Positions 62,850 through 64,000 of a stretch of 64,000 nt of DNA are shown one piece after another. The stretch is from the NCBI GenBank assembly GCA_002399265.1, contig DHDG01000039.1:35393-99392 (forward strand), given 5' to 3'. The stretch is from Firmicutes bacterium UBA4882. Its GTDB lineage: Bacteria > Bacillota > UBA4882. The first letter of the stretch is position 1. Each line of letters begins with the position of its first letter. The notes under the pieces are model-generated. The model was not told the origin of the DNA. It searched no databases and saw only the letters and a program-made list of their open reading frames with translations. The position numbers and the translations under genes are program-made.

Positions 62850-63605
62850 CTATTTTTTCTTCAGGCTGGCAATGAGCTCCTCATCTTCGCGACTGAGCAC
62901 AGCCCTGGACACAAGATCCGGGCGCAAGGCCATTGTTCGACGAATGCTCTGTTCACGCCGCCATTTGGCAATGCGTCCGTGGTCCCCCGAGAGCAGCACC
63001 TCTGGCACAGCCATCCCCCGATATTCCGGAGGCCGGGTATATTGAGGGTACTCAAGCAAACCTTCATTAAATGATTCTTCGTTTACGGATCCTTCCGCCA
63101 AAACGCCTGGGATCAGTCGGGCCACGGCGTCAATAATCATCATGGCAGGCAATTCGCCGCCTGTCAAGACAAAGTCTCCAATTGACAGCGCTTCATCTAC
63201 CAAACCTTCCCGGACACGCTCATCAAAGCCTTCGTAATGACCGCAAATGATGACCAAATGCTCTTTGGCAGCCAATTCGCATGCCTTTTCCTGATTAAAC
63301 TGCGTCCCACCCGGGCATGTAAGAATGATGTGCGGCGAACCCGAGGGCGAGCCCGATTCCGCCTTAGCATCCACTTCCGCCCTGATCGCATCTACAGCCT
63401 CAAAAACCGGTTCGGGCTTTAGAAGCATGCCGCTGCCACCGCCATAAGGCGTGTCATCTACAGTTCGATGCCGATCATGGGTAAAATCACGAAAATTGAT
63501 CAGCCCAATGTTGATCAGACCAGCTTCACTGGCTCTGCCCAAAATACTTCTGCCTACAACGGCCTCAAACATTTCTGGAAACAGCGTCAGTACATCAATG
63601 CGCAT
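62850..63605 (-). CDS. trmD: tRNA (guanine-37-N1)-methyltransferase
   Basis: SPOUT methyltransferase forming m1G37. MRIDVLTLFPEMFEAV, YGGGSGMLLKPEPVFEAVD, VIICGHYEGFDERV and DFVLTGGELPAM, with the trefoil knot. About 251 residues. ATG 63605 follows GGAGG; overlaps rimM by 11 bases. Confidence 0.97.
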   Translation of the reverse strand: MRIDVLTLFPEMFEAVVGRSILGRASEAGLINIGLINFRDFTHDRHRTVDDTPYGGGSGMLLKPEPVFEAVDAIRAEVDAKAESGSPSGSPHIILTCPGGTQFNQEKACELAAKEHLVIICGHYEGFDERVREGLVDEALSIGDFVLTGGELPAMMIIDAVARLIPGVLAEGSVNEESFNEGLLEYPQYTRPPEYRGMAVPEVLLSGDHGRIAKWRREQSIRRTMALRPDLVSRAVLSREDEELIASLKKK

Positions 63606-64000
63606 CCTGATCATCCTCCAGCAGACCGGGCGGCAAAGCCGCGTTAATGACCCGCCGGGAAAGGTCTACCGATTTGATCACGCTTTTCAGCATCGGAATA
63701 AGCACTTCCTGTTTACCGCGCATCACAGACAAAACAGCGTTACTGCCAGTTTCCAGAACCTCACGAACTGTTCCCAAGAGGTGGCCGTCAGCCTCAAACA
63801 CTTCCATCCCAATCAGGTCATCGATATAATAATGACCTTCCGGAAGTGGCCAACGTTCATCTGCAGGCACACCGATCAAAAGACCTTTGATTGTCTCAGC
63901 CGAATTCATATCCGGAATTTCATCAAAGCTCAGAATCACAAACTGCTTTTGAAATCTGTAACTGGATATGTGCAGCGGCCGCCAGACACTCGTGTTTGCG
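63595..64000 (-). CDS. rimM: Ribosome maturation factor RimM (5' end outside the window)
   Basis: The frame is open to the end of the window, so the N-terminal part is missing. The visible 134 residues run from RPLHISSYRFQKQFVILSFD (end of the RimM N domain) through the PRC-barrel part (HYYIDDLIGMEVFEADG, VLSVMRGKQEVLIPML). RimM assists 30S maturation. Its usual partner trmD is immediately downstream. Confidence 0.94.
   Translation of the reverse strand, partial: ANTSVWRPLHISSYRFQKQFVILSFDEIPDMNSAETIKGLLIGVPADERWPLPEGHYYIDDLIGMEVFEADGHLLGTVREVLETGSNAVLSVMRGKQEVLIPMLKSVIKSVDLSRRVINAALPPGLLEDDQDAH

Overview
The window looks like core chromosome of an endospore-forming Firmicute at roughly 50% G+C, most likely a diderm member of the Negativicutes (Sporomusa/Pelosinus-like). 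Two alpha/beta-type SASP genes and two SPOCS-domain (SipL/DUF3794) genes point to sporulation. ExbB-ExbD-TonB genes and an SLH-coiled-coil protein with a C-terminal hydrophobic helix point to an outer membrane. The lexA, remA, hfq and mutS-mutL-miaA neighbourhoods are typical of this part of the Firmicutes. The taxon is an inference. I see no insertion sequence, prophage, CRISPR array or rRNA operon.

Layout, left to right. 1-3.7 kb: the end of an unknown gene, a sugar-nucleotide pyrophosphorylase and two GT4-type glycosyltransferases (+). 3.7-5.5 kb: a tandem pair of SPOCS-domain genes and an unrecognised gene (-). 5.6-8.2 kb: HtrA protease, ECF sigma factor and zinc anti-sigma factor (-). 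8.4-19.3 kb: a housekeeping run of yicC, mIHF-like gene, remA, gmk, priA, def, fmt, Zn-peptidase, rsmB, tRNA-Pro, an FG-GAP surface protein and a membrane protein (+). 19.4-22.2 kb: tRNA-Trp, pduL, a zinc-ribbon gene and a divergent lexA/LysM SOS switch with three LexA boxes. 22.2-24 kb: DUF4264, surE and mgtC (-). 24-29 kb: three adjacent unrecognised genes that look like an envelope system. 29-41 kb: speD, a methionine gamma-lyase-like gene, hfq, miaA, mutL, mutS, miaB, FmdB, TrkA-N, a flavin disulfide reductase and a TM1266-type regulator (-). 40.9-41.7 kb: two SASP genes (+). 41.8-46.4 kb: exbB-exbD-tonB, a large exported multidomain protein and the SLH tether-like protein (-). 46.6-59.5 kb: a YczE-like protein fused in frame to deoC, then a complete pur cluster (purE, purB, purS, purQL, purF, purM, purN, purH, purD; read right to left). 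59.6-64 kb: uraA, pyrR with an attenuator leader, lepB, rplS, trmD and partial rimM (-).

The pur genes together encode most of de novo IMP synthesis after PRPP. A consensus promoter followed by a terminator-like hairpin ahead of purB suggests leader attenuation. pyrR-uraA forms a pyrimidine-responsive salvage/regulation unit. lexA and the small LysM gene form an SOS switch comparable to lexA-yneA of Bacillus.

The most unusual points are: (1) the three-gene 24-29 kb cluster, in which two proteins share an N-terminal domain I do not recognise; (2) an exbBD-tonB cluster joined to an SLH-coil-helix protein resembling an outer-membrane tether; (3) two apparent in-frame gene fusions that keep an internal ribosome-binding site (purQ-purL and yczE-deoC); (4) a dispersed hairpin repeat that has entered the 3' end of the purL coding sequence; and (5) an actinobacterial-type integration host factor next to remA and gmk.
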